This document shows, one piece after another, positions 9,112 through 17,396 of a stretch of 64,000 nucleotides of DNA (position 1 is its first letter; every line of letters starts with the position of its first letter). A model generated the notes under the pieces. That model was not told the origin of the DNA and ran no database searches. It worked only from the letters and a program-made list of their open reading frames with translations. The DNA is from JTS-AC122 sp050246015 (GTDB lineage: Bacteria > Planctomycetota > Phycisphaerae > Phycisphaerales > UBA1924), in the NCBI GenBank assembly GCA_050246015.1, contig JBFWWU010000002.1:309443-373442 (forward strand), read 5' to 3'. The translations under genes and the position numbers were made by a program.

Positions 9112-9313
9112 TTGCGTCCTCTCTGTTGAGTCGATCCGTGACTCCCCGGCCGAACAACCGCACCCGCTGTCCATACAGAAACCAATCAACACATCGAGTT
9201 CGATCCGGGACTGACTGAAAACAGTGTACCGGTCCGCCCGGCCAAGAGTCCTCGGGAAACCACACTTTTTGTGTGTCCCCGCGCGTTGGATCACAGAACT
9301 GTCCGGAACGCAT

Positions 9314-9874
9314 TTACGTCCGGCGCGAGGCAAATCGGCGCTGGTGCGGGTCGTGAAAACCGAACATGCCAGAGCACGGCAACAGGATCAGCGCCAGACC
9401 CGCCGCCGTCGCCCCGGTGTAGATCGACGACGCCAGCCGGATCAGCAGTTGCGACCACGCGACAAACTCCGTCGGCGTGTACAGCCCCCGGATCGAAAAC
9501 AGCGCCACCACCACCAACTCCGTGAGCGCCGAGGCGAGGATCGAGAGCAGCACCACGCTCAGCCAGTGCCGACGCATCAGCCCGCGCATCGTGTGCACGA
9601 AATACACCCCCGCCATGTTCCCCAGTGCGTACGGCCCCATCACCAGCACCGTTCCCCCCTCGCGCGGCGACAAAATGTCCGCCGCAAAGCCCAACACCAG
9701 CGCCACCCACAGCGTCGGCACCAGCGGCGCCGACATCGCCAGGAACACCAGGAATGGCACGATAAAACTCGGCGTCACCAGCGACGAGTCCCACCCGATC
9801 CCCAGCGCGCGTTTCACCGTCAACTCCAGCCCCAGCAGCACGTACCCGAAAATGATCACCACCGGCCATCTCAT
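9314..9874 (-). CDS. mreD: Rod-shape-determining protein MreD
   Basis: 186 residues, nearly all in five or six membrane helices, as in MreD, the inner-membrane partner of MreC in the elongasome. Weakly conserved family, so the call leans on position: the ATG overlaps the mreC stop by 4 bases and mreB lies just upstream. Typical segments are VIIFGYVLLGLELTV at the start and LALVLGFAADILSPREGG in the middle, the latter containing the conserved Asp-rich loop of MreD. Confidence 0.8.
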   Translation of the reverse strand: MRWPVVIIFGYVLLGLELTVKRALGIGWDSSLVTPSFIVPFLVFLAMSAPLVPTLWVALVLGFAADILSPREGGTVLVMGPYALGNMAGVYFVHTMRGLMRRHWLSVVLLSILASALTELVVVALFSIRGLYTPTEFVAWSQLLIRLASSIYTGATAAGLALILLPCSGMFGFHDPHQRRFASRRT

Positions 9875-10755
9875 GGTTCCCCCCCCTCACCCTTGTCCGC
9901 CCCCACGCTGATCCACACCTCATTCACCCGGTCGAGACGCACCCGAGGCGGCACCCGGACCATCCTGTGCTGCGTCGGCTCCGTCCGAACGGACGTCACC
10001 TCGCCGATCACCAGCATCTGCGACCCGCTCGGCCAGGTCTTGTCCGCCAGCCGCACCAGCATCCCGGGCTTGATCTCGATATCCGCGAACGACTGCGATG
10101 CGATCCGGTCCAGCACCGTCCCCTCGAATGTCCCGTCACCGGTCGCCCGAAGTTCGCACAGCGGCCCCTTTTCCAGGTCGCCAAGCATGACCACGCCCGT
10201 CAGATACGGCGCGTTCTTCGCCGACGCGCCCCGCCGCGTGATCGGGAGTATCAGGCATGTCCGGTCAAACGCCTTCGTCACCCGCCCGACCAGGTCGACT
10301 CCCGCGTGCGCCGCGAACGAGCCGACTTCGACCCCCTCGCGCAGGCCGGCTTTGGCGCTGAGCGTACCCGACGACGCGTCCGCGCTCCCCCCCACGATGG
10401 GCACGATCAGGCGCCGCGTCGTTTCCGGATTCAGCCGCCGGATATTCAGCGATTCCTCCAGTTCCCGCCTCAGCCGATCGCTCGTTTCCCGCTCCGCCAG
10501 CAGCGACGTCTGAAGTTGCTCGATCCGTGCCAGGTGCTCCGCGCCCGGGCCCGGACTCGGCGCCGGAGACCCCTGCATCCACCGCACGACGTCCTGCAGC
10601 GGCTTCTGAATCGGCTGCACGATGAACGGCACCGGTCGCGTCACCCACTCCACCCACGTCAGCGCCTTGGCCGGAAGCAGCGCCACGATGAACAGCGACG
10701 CTGACACCACCGTCAGCGTCGAGCGTGGATTGAACCAGTGCGACGATCGCGACAT
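9871..10755 (-). CDS. mreC: Rod-shape-determining protein MreC
   Basis: 294 residues. A short cytoplasmic N-terminus is followed by one membrane helix (about residues 14-30, LTVVSASLFIVALLPAK) and a coiled-coil (about 72-105, EHLARIEQLQTSLLAERET). The periplasmic double beta-barrel domain follows; it normally binds MreB's membrane partners and PBP2. The segment VGRVTKAFDRTCLILPI is typical of MreC. It lies 64 bases after mreB and overlaps mreD by 4 bases. Confidence 0.87.
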   Translation of the reverse strand: MSRSSHWFNPRSTLTVVSASLFIVALLPAKALTWVEWVTRPVPFIVQPIQKPLQDVVRWMQGSPAPSPGPGAEHLARIEQLQTSLLAERETSDRLRRELEESLNIRRLNPETTRRLIVPIVGGSADASSGTLSAKAGLREGVEVGSFAAHAGVDLVGRVTKAFDRTCLILPITRRGASAKNAPYLTGVVMLGDLEKGPLCELRATGDGTFEGTVLDRIASQSFADIEIKPGMLVRLADKTWPSGSQMLVIGEVTSVRTEPTQHRMVRVPPRVRLDRVNEVWISVGADKGEGGEP

Positions 10756-10819
10756 GCGTCCTGCTCAAGCCCCCATGCTCCCGCTTCCCAGTTTCCAGTC
10801 CCCCGTCCCTCGTCCCTCC

Positions 10820-11872
10820 CTACACATCCATGTCGTTCTCCAGGTGCTCCTTCCACACCTCCATGTTCTCCAGGTAGATCGCCGTCCCGCGCGCCACGCA
10901 CGTCAGCGGATCGTCCGCGACCCGCACATCAAGCCCCGTCGCGTTCTGGATGAGTTGTCCCATCCCCCGCAGCAGCGCCCCCCCACCGGCCAGCGTGATC
11001 CCGTTCACGACCAGGTCCGCCGCCAGTTCCGGCTCCGCCCGTTCCAGCGTCCGCGTCACCGCGTCCACGATCGCCGTCGCCGGCTCCTGCAGCGCCTCGC
11101 GGATCTCCTCGCTCGTCACCACCGTCTTGCGCGGCAAGCCCGAGATCATGTCCCGCCCGCGCACCTCCAGCGACGTCTCTTCTCCCACCGGTGACGCCGA
11201 CCCGATCTCGATCTTGATCCGCTCCGCCGTCTGCTCGCCGATCATCAGGTTGTACGTCTTCTTCATGTGATTGATGATCGCCTCGTCCAGGTCGTCCCCC
11301 GCGACGCGCAGCGACTCGCACACCGCGATGTCCGCCAGCGACAGGATCGCGACCTCCGTCGTCCCGCCCCCGATATCGACGATCATCGACGCCGTCGGCT
11401 CCGCGAACGGCAGCCCCGCACCGATCGCCGCCGCCAGCGGCTCCTCCAGCAGGTACGTCCGCCGCGCCCCCGCTCGTTCCGCCGAGTCGAACACCGCCCG
11501 CTTCTCCACCGCCGTGATCCCCGACGGGATCGAGATCACCACCCGCGGCTTGCCCAGCCGGTTCCGACCCATCACCTTCCGGATGAAGTACGACAGCATC
11601 GCCTCGGTGATCTCAAAGTCCGAAATCACCCCGTCCTTCAGCGGCCGGATCGCCGTGATCGTGCCCGGCGTCTTGCCCAGCATCTCCTTGGCCATCCATC
11701 CGACCGCTTCACCGTTCTTCAAGACCTTGTTCGTCCCCTTCCACACCGCCACCACGCTCGGCTCGTTCAGCACGATCCCCTGCCCGCGCACCGCCACCAG
11801 CGTGTTGCACGTGCCCAGATCGATGCCCATGTCGATGCTGATCAGCCCCAGAAATCGATCGAGAATGCCCAA
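10820..11872 (-). CDS. mreB: Actin-like cell-shape protein MreB
   Basis: 350 residues, the normal MreB length. Actin-family phosphate loop IDLGTCNTLVAVRGQGIV lies near residue 17, the second phosphate/adenosine motifs near 160 (MIVDIGGGTTEVAILSL) and near 290 (LAGGGALLRGM). The start given is TTG at 11872, which produces the amphipathic membrane-binding N-terminus MGILDRFLG expected for MreB; the next ATG (11830) would remove it. Spacing to a possible GGAAG is short, so the exact start is not proven. It heads mreBCD, and the gsp cluster follows in the same direction. Confidence 0.93.
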   Translation of the reverse strand: MGILDRFLGLISIDMGIDLGTCNTLVAVRGQGIVLNEPSVVAVWKGTNKVLKNGEAVGWMAKEMLGKTPGTITAIRPLKDGVISDFEITEAMLSYFIRKVMGRNRLGKPRVVISIPSGITAVEKRAVFDSAERAGARRTYLLEEPLAAAIGAGLPFAEPTASMIVDIGGGTTEVAILSLADIAVCESLRVAGDDLDEAIINHMKKTYNLMIGEQTAERIKIEIGSASPVGEETSLEVRGRDMISGLPRKTVVTSEEIREALQEPATAIVDAVTRTLERAEPELAADLVVNGITLAGGGALLRGMGQLIQNATGLDVRVADDPLTCVARGTAIYLENMEVWKEHLENDMDV

Positions 11873-12120
11873 GTGCTTCCGAGTTCCTTCCTATCCCGCC
11901 CGCCCCTGTGCGCCGTCGCCCCGACCGCCTTCATCCCTGTATCGCCTCGTCCTGCACGCCATGCCTGCGCGACATTCGGCCATGTCCATGCAGTGGCTTG
12001 AGAGATTATCGGCTCCGATGGCAGTTGACCACTCACCCGCGCGCCGCGCAGGTGATTGCCCCGGGGGCACGCTCACGCCCTTTCCTACCCTTCTCGCCGC
12101 GTGAAACACGGAGACCTGCC

Positions 12121-12339
12121 ATGAATGGTTCAGAACACCCGTCGCACGACGCGATCCGGCGCATCGAGGAGAACTTGCTGCACACGGAGCGCACCGTCGA
12201 GGATCTCAGCGGCGAGATCGCCCAACTTCATTCCCGCATGCGCGACCTGGCCCGGCAACTCGAAAGCCTGGAACGGCGATTGATTCGAGTCATCAACTCG
12301 CCCCCGGCTCCCGACCCGCACACCGAGCCCGACGATTGA
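12121..12339 (+). CDS. slyX: SlyX-like small coiled-coil protein
   Basis: 72 residues. The core (about 12-58) is one continuous heptad coiled-coil with the SlyX-type stretch HTERTVEDLSGEIAQLHSRM, followed by a Pro/Asp-rich tail. SlyX has no established biochemical role. The ATG at 12121 follows GGAGACC and begins a compact reading frame; longer extensions upstream have no ribosome site. It is divergent from mreB. Confidence 0.65.
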   Translation: MNGSEHPSHDAIRRIEENLLHTERTVEDLSGEIAQLHSRMRDLARQLESLERRLIRVINSPPAPDPHTEPDD

Positions 12340-12376
12340 GCCCGAACGGCCCAATTCGAACCACCGCAAAAATCAA

Positions 12377-12408
12377 GAGGGCCCGCAGCACAATGCCAAC
12401 GGGCCCTC
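12377..12408 (-). terminator. Hairpin, probable terminator for the minus-strand gene at 12582
   Basis: A 9-bp perfect stem (GAGGGCCCG with CGGGCCCTC) and a 14-base loop. On the minus strand it is followed by TTGATTTTT, giving a Rho-independent-like site about 170 bases after the stop at 12582. On the plus strand it is followed by 11 guanines, so it is a weak terminator for the SlyX-like gene. Confidence 0.5.
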
Positions 12409-12581
12409 GGGGGGGGGGGCAGATTAGACGATCTACATTTAGATTATCCCAGTACGACCGTCAGTCAAGCATGCATCGGAACTTTTAGAAGATTTCGACA
12501 CAAAATTGAGTGGAAGATCGGCCATCCATGCCTGCTTTGTGGCGGATTTTGGCCACTTCCGTTTCCCTTTCCGCCTGATTC
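12409..12581. other. Low-GC intergenic segment
   Basis: Starts with an 11-base G homopolymer, then about 160 bases of clearly lower GC content than the surroundings. No reading frame, RNA fold or promoter could be supported. Confidence 0.3.
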
Positions 12582-14387
12582 TCAAAACCGTGGCTTCTGC
12601 CCGTCGCGCGGTCGGCCACCGTTGGCCGGCGCTTCGTCGTCTTCCATCATGCCCCCGCCCCCACTCGCCTCCTGAGCGATCTTCGCCACTGTCTTGATGA
12701 CGGGCGTGGGGACAAAGATGCCCAGTCGAGCACCGGCATCCCCGCCCGCCAAACCGATTCCGATCGGTGGCATGTTCGGCGGCACCTCGAGTTCGATGTT
12801 CACGCCCCCCATCGCCGCCAGCGGCAAGGCCGCGTCCAGCAGCGATCCGACCCCGACGTACAGTTCCATCATGCGATTCGCCGGCAGACGCTCGGCGACC
12901 TGCCCCAGCACCTTGTCGGCGGCGAGGCTGTCGCCGCCCTGGGCCGCCTTCATCGCCGCGCTCATCAGCAGCGAGTTCTTGCTGTACGACTGAAGTACGC
13001 CGCCGTCCACCTTTGCGACGTATCCGGTGGGACCGCTCGCAGGGCCAAAGATGATCTGCATCGCCATCCCGATCTGCGGGTCGGCGTCTTCTTCATCGCT
13101 GGGGCTGAACTTGACCGCGTACGTGTCCACGGTGGTCCCGGCCACGTCCCCGCCGCCGGCGGTGAACGACGCCGACATGTTCATCGGGCCCATCGGCTTG
13201 CCGTTGATCTCCGCTAGACCCTTCTGCATCGCCGAGACGTACCCGTCGGGCTTGGATGTGCGCAGATAACTGATCGTGCTCGTGAGCACGCCCCCCATCA
13301 GTCCGCCCTGCGGGGCGCCCATCGCGAACGAGACACCGTCGCTCGCCTTGATCTGGTCAGCGAACATCCCCATGATCCCCGGCTCGCCGTCCGCCGCCAG
13401 GTCCTTCGTGAAACGTTCCACCACCGACCGGACTCCGGGCGACGACATGTCCATCGCCATCGCGAGGAAATACGGCTGGTTGGGCAACTTGCTCAGCAGC
13501 GACGCCGTCGAGCCCTTCCCCTGGAACGCATCGGCCAGTTCGGATCCCGGCTTGAACGACCATCCCATGTCCAGCGTGACGCCCATCCCTTCGGGACGCA
13601 CGCCGATCACCATCGTCCGTGCCTGCTCGGCGAGTTGCTTGGCAAGGTCGCCGAACGGTCCGCCTTCGACGCCTTCCAGCGCCAGCGCGGCGGGATTCCC
13701 CTGCATCTGCTCCTTCACCTGCTCCATGATCATGGGCTGCAGCGCGCGCGCCTGTTCCAGGTTGATCATGACGAACAGGTTCGAATCATCCACCACGCTC
13801 GCGCCGGTCGCGCCCAGCGCGTCATCGATCGCGGCTTTGTTCGCTGCCTTGGCGTCGAGTTTCTCGATGGCGGCCCGGTTCGGGCTCATCGCGACGTAAC
13901 CCCCGCCCATGTCGCGGAAAAACGCGTCGTCTCCATTAATGGAACCCACGTCCACCGCGCCGTCCTTCTTGGCCTCGAAGTTCCCCACGAAATCCGTGTA
14001 GTTCGTCGTCGGCATCAGGACGAACATCAGGTCCTCCATCATCATCCCCAGTTCATCGGGGGTGATGGGCTCGCCCGCTTCGTTCTTGGCGCCGTTGGGC
14101 GGCGCCATGATCACGATCGCCACCGCCTTGGACTTGTCCACGCCCTTTTCCGCTCCCATCTGCGCCAGCATGTCGTCCACCGCCGGTATGGGGACGGGGA
14201 ACTCCACCGCTTCGCCAAGGGAGGTCAGGTTCTTCTGCAGTTTGTCAGCATTGGGGACGCCGATGACGAGCATCGCGTTCGTCGGCACCTTGTCCAGCAC
14301 GGGCGGTGTCGCCTCGGCCGCTGCCAGCCCCGCGAGCAGTCCGCACATCCCACCAGCCGACACCACCAGGCCTTTCGCCAGCTTCAT
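12582..14387 (-). CDS. Secreted protein of unknown function (DUF3352-like)
   Basis: 601 residues. The ATG at 14387 has AAAGGAC just upstream. The signal peptide spans about residues 1-24 (KGLVVSAGGMCGLLAGLAAAEA). The rest is a soluble, acidic, Met-rich exported protein with repeated alpha/beta units: an N-terminal unit beginning PTNAMLVIGVPNADKLQKNL and later units with similar 'AMGAPQGGLMGG' style loops. This looks like the DUF3352 type of secreted protein seen in planctomycetes and cyanobacteria, but I assign that only loosely. The C-terminus is a Gly/Met/Asp-rich tail. It stands alone, 109 bases after the TPR gene that precedes it on the same strand. No catalytic motif was seen. Confidence 0.6.
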   Translation of the reverse strand: MKLAKGLVVSAGGMCGLLAGLAAAEATPPVLDKVPTNAMLVIGVPNADKLQKNLTSLGEAVEFPVPIPAVDDMLAQMGAEKGVDKSKAVAIVIMAPPNGAKNEAGEPITPDELGMMMEDLMFVLMPTTNYTDFVGNFEAKKDGAVDVGSINGDDAFFRDMGGGYVAMSPNRAAIEKLDAKAANKAAIDDALGATGASVVDDSNLFVMINLEQARALQPMIMEQVKEQMQGNPAALALEGVEGGPFGDLAKQLAEQARTMVIGVRPEGMGVTLDMGWSFKPGSELADAFQGKGSTASLLSKLPNQPYFLAMAMDMSSPGVRSVVERFTKDLAADGEPGIMGMFADQIKASDGVSFAMGAPQGGLMGGVLTSTISYLRTSKPDGYVSAMQKGLAEINGKPMGPMNMSASFTAGGGDVAGTTVDTYAVKFSPSDEEDADPQIGMAMQIIFGPASGPTGYVAKVDGGVLQSYSKNSLLMSAAMKAAQGGDSLAADKVLGQVAERLPANRMMELYVGVGSLLDAALPLAAMGGVNIELEVPPNMPPIGIGLAGGDAGARLGIFVPTPVIKTVAKIAQEASGGGGMMEDDEAPANGGRPRDGQKPRF

Positions 14388-14495
14388 TCCAGTCCTTTCG
14401 CTAAACAACGATTGATCGTCTTCGCCGATCTGAGTATATGGGCACCGGATGAGGAGCGTTTCACCGCGTCCCGGTTCGCCCCGGGGCTCTCCCCG

Positions 14496-15713
14496 TCATT
14501 TGCCGGCCTCGTCGGCGCTGGTAGGGGAAGTTTCGGCTGTGAGCGTCCGCACCAAGTCCGGGGCGTCGCCGTTGCCCAGCATCGCCGCGTCCTTGGCGTG
14601 TCGAAGGGCCTGATCGCGCCGCCCGGCGCGCTGGTTCCACATCGCCGCGGCCAGGGCCAGTTCCCCGCTGGTCGAGTTCGCCCGGCAGGCTTCGTCGTAC
14701 AGCGACGCCGCGTCCCCCGGGCGCGACAGCAGCCCGTAGCACTCCGCGAGCGTCTGCACCGCCTCGGGGCGCAGCAACTCTGATCGGTCCATCCCCAAAA
14801 GCAACTGAGCCGCGTGCTCGACGTCGCCAGGATCATGTCGTCGCTTCAGCGCCTTGGCGTGCACGATGCGCCACTTCGGGGCCGCGGCATCGATGCTCCT
14901 GGCGATCTCGATCTGCCGGATGGCCTGCGCCGCGTCGTTGTGCATCAGCGCCAGTTCCGCCAGCGTCCCCCACGCCACGGCCTGCGACCGGTCAAGCGTG
15001 ACGCACCGCACGAGCGACGCCTGCGCCGCGTCCAGTTTGTTCAGGCGAAGTTGCACCATCCCCAGAAAGAGCGCAAACCGCGGGTCGGCCGGGTTCCCCG
15101 ACTGCGCCATCGAGTAGTGCTCCTCGGCGCGGTCCAGCAGCCCCGCCTTGCTCGCGATGGTCCCGGCTTCAAAGTGCAGGTCCGGATTCCCCAGCAGCCG
15201 CTTGGCGCGCCCGGCGTCGTTCGACGCCGCTTCGTTCCCGCCGGGGATGCCCGCGGGATCGTCCGGGGTCGAGCCCCGGTCCAGCGCCAGCGCCGCCTCG
15301 TACTCGGGGTACGCCTGGGCAAACTTCTGCTGCGCCACCAGCGCGCGCGCGAGTTCAAGCCGCAGCGGCTGGTCACGCGGATGCTCTTCCACCGCGCGCC
15401 GCAAGATCGCCTCGGCCTGGGCGTACTCCCGCCTGCTCGAATACACCGCGGCGGCCTCGATCGCCGCCTCGATCGCCTCGGCCCCGCGCCCGGCGCCCCC
15501 GGTTGTCGCAGGGGACCCGCCCGCGCCGCTCGCCCCGGCGGGCGGACTCGGCCTCGCTTCGACGAATGACCGCGCCACCAGCACCCCCCCCACGATCAGC
15601 GCGGCCGTCAACCCGCACACCGCCACGGTCAGTCCGGGGGCGCGAAACGCCCGCTCAGGCAGACGATGCCTCACGCACCCCGGGGTGTGCCGACGATCAG
15701 CGCGCCGCGACAT
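14496..15713 (-). CDS. Membrane-anchored TPR-repeat protein
   Basis: 405 residues. A basic N-terminus precedes one membrane helix (about residues 30-48, LTVAVCGLTAALIVGGVLVA), then an Ala/Gly/Pro linker and an array of tetratricopeptide repeats from about residue 85 to 400. Examples are EYAQAEAILRRAVEEHP and LNKLDAAQASLVRCVTLD. TPR arrays act as protein-binding scaffolds. It follows the O-antigen-ligase-like gene by 66 bases on the same strand and may assist it in surface polysaccharide assembly, as TPR proteins often do; that link is inference. Start chosen at ATG 15713, two codons after an in-frame TTG. Confidence 0.75.
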   Translation of the reverse strand: MSRRADRRHTPGCVRHRLPERAFRAPGLTVAVCGLTAALIVGGVLVARSFVEARPSPPAGASGAGGSPATTGGAGRGAEAIEAAIEAAAVYSSRREYAQAEAILRRAVEEHPRDQPLRLELARALVAQQKFAQAYPEYEAALALDRGSTPDDPAGIPGGNEAASNDAGRAKRLLGNPDLHFEAGTIASKAGLLDRAEEHYSMAQSGNPADPRFALFLGMVQLRLNKLDAAQASLVRCVTLDRSQAVAWGTLAELALMHNDAAQAIRQIEIARSIDAAAPKWRIVHAKALKRRHDPGDVEHAAQLLLGMDRSELLRPEAVQTLAECYGLLSRPGDAASLYDEACRANSTSGELALAAAMWNQRAGRRDQALRHAKDAAMLGNGDAPDLVRTLTAETSPTSADEAGK

Positions 15714-15779
15714 GTTCAAGCATATCGGCGCACGTTCTCCGACGACGCCCGAACCGGGCCCGCTCGCCGACGATCATGT

Positions 15780-17207
15780 TCACCGCGCAATCCCTGCCGC
15801 CTGCTCCGAAACATCGGGGGCGAGTGCCGCGGGATCCTCGACGCTCGCCCCGGGCCCGCGAGCCTCGCGCGGCCTTCCCCACAGGCACAACACCACCAAC
15901 GTCCAGAAGAGCGCGGATGTCTGCGCGTTCATCGGGATCACGTCGAACGCCGACACCAGCACCAGCCCGACCAGCGCCATCGCCGGGCCGGCGGCGTACC
16001 CCGCCACCGGCCCCGCGTCCGGATCCGGATTCCACAGCCCGCCCCGGATCGACACTCCCACCAGGCACACCAGCAGTCCCGCGCCGATCAACCCCGTCGT
16101 CGCGGCGACATGCAGGATCGTGTTGTGCGCATGATCGTGCAGGAGCGCCGCGCTGTGGCCACGCCCGTCGGCAATCAGCCATGCTCGCCCCCAGGCCCGG
16201 AACCCGCCCGCGCCGACGCCTCGCACCGGGTGCGAGAGGAACGCCCGGACCGCCACCTCTGCCATCAGCACCCGCGCGCCCGTATCCGTCGAGTAGTCCC
16301 GCTCGTGCAGCGCCGCACGGATCTCGTCAACGCCGCGCGCCCCGCGCTCGCGAATCGACGGCCACAGCGCCTGCTGGGCCCCCAGCCCGATCAGAAACAG
16401 CAGCGCGGCGACGAGCGGCAGATGGCCCGGGCGCAGCCCCGCCGGCGAACCCGCCGCGCCGGCGCCCCCGGCCCGACGGCCCGCCCCTTTCCGCGCCCGC
16501 CAGAGCGCCCACAGCGCCGCGACGGCCACCAGCGCCGCCGATGCCACCCACGCCCCTCGCGACCCCGTCGCCAGGACACCGACGAAACTCACCGCGCCCC
16601 CGGCGACGCCGACGGCCCGGGTCCGCAATGACCCCGTGAGCGCCGCGGGAAGGTGCAGACCCAGCGCCGCCGTCAGCATCGACCCGCCCACCACCGGCTG
16701 CCACCACCCCGAGTTTCGATGCACCTGGCGTGGAAACTGCAGCCACGACAGATCCAGCGCCGACCCGACCGCGTGCGCCGCCTGCGCGAGGTTCGCCGCC
16801 AGGAACCCGCACACCAGCCCGGCGATGAGCCACGACCGCTTGTCGAGCACCGGCCACAGGATCACCAGCGACAGCGCGAAGCGGTTCGCCATGACTTCGT
16901 CCAGTCCCAGCGACCGATTCGCCGACCACTGCGTGGAGCACGCGACCCATGCAATCCAGAGCAGCGTCAACTGCGCGGCGGTCAGGTGGATGAACCGCCA
17001 ATCCACGCGCAGGTGCCGAGGCGCTCGAATCGCGAAGCACAGCAACGCGGGAATCAACCCGACCTCGACGATCGATGTCGGCCCGCAGGCCAGGAAACAC
17101 CAGAGAGCGGCGAGCATGGCGTGAAGCCGGTGACCAAACGGGTCCACCCGCCGCTGCTCGGCAAAGGCCGCTTCGGTTGCTCGAGTATGGAGTCGGAAGA
17201 TCGGCAT
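15780..17207 (-). CDS. O-antigen ligase / polymerase-like membrane protein
   Basis: 475 residues, with about 11-12 hydrophobic helices and one long extracytoplasmic loop near residues 270-350, the layout of the Wzy_C (O-antigen ligase and polymerase) family. The segment just before the last helices, HDHAHNTILHVAATTGLIG, matches the family's conserved His-rich ligase motif. Such enzymes join polysaccharide units to a lipid acceptor at the outer face of the inner membrane. The start is ATG 17207 rather than the upstream TTG. No other polysaccharide gene flanks it apart from the TPR gene downstream. Confidence 0.8.
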   Translation of the reverse strand: MPIFRLHTRATEAAFAEQRRVDPFGHRLHAMLAALWCFLACGPTSIVEVGLIPALLCFAIRAPRHLRVDWRFIHLTAAQLTLLWIAWVACSTQWSANRSLGLDEVMANRFALSLVILWPVLDKRSWLIAGLVCGFLAANLAQAAHAVGSALDLSWLQFPRQVHRNSGWWQPVVGGSMLTAALGLHLPAALTGSLRTRAVGVAGGAVSFVGVLATGSRGAWVASAALVAVAALWALWRARKGAGRRAGGAGAAGSPAGLRPGHLPLVAALLFLIGLGAQQALWPSIRERGARGVDEIRAALHERDYSTDTGARVLMAEVAVRAFLSHPVRGVGAGGFRAWGRAWLIADGRGHSAALLHDHAHNTILHVAATTGLIGAGLLVCLVGVSIRGGLWNPDPDAGPVAGYAAGPAMALVGLVLVSAFDVIPMNAQTSALFWTLVVLCLWGRPREARGPGASVEDPAALAPDVSEQAAGIAR

Positions 17208-17396
17208 GGACGAGCGCGAGGCCGCTGGCGCAGTATACAAGCCTCTGGACGCGCGCGATCAGCGCCGGCGGATTCGGGTGTGACATGCTGTTTTCGTCTG
17301 AGCCGCCCGGCGCAAGCCGGCGGGAAGGGGAGGAGGGAGGGCGTGCGTGCTCTCATGGGCCACGCCATCATTCGATCTCGCCGGCCGCCGCGCCCT

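Noticed and set aside
12343..12362. T-loop-like GGTTCGAATT on the minus strand
   Set aside because: No matching acceptor or anticodon stems nearby, so not a tRNA.
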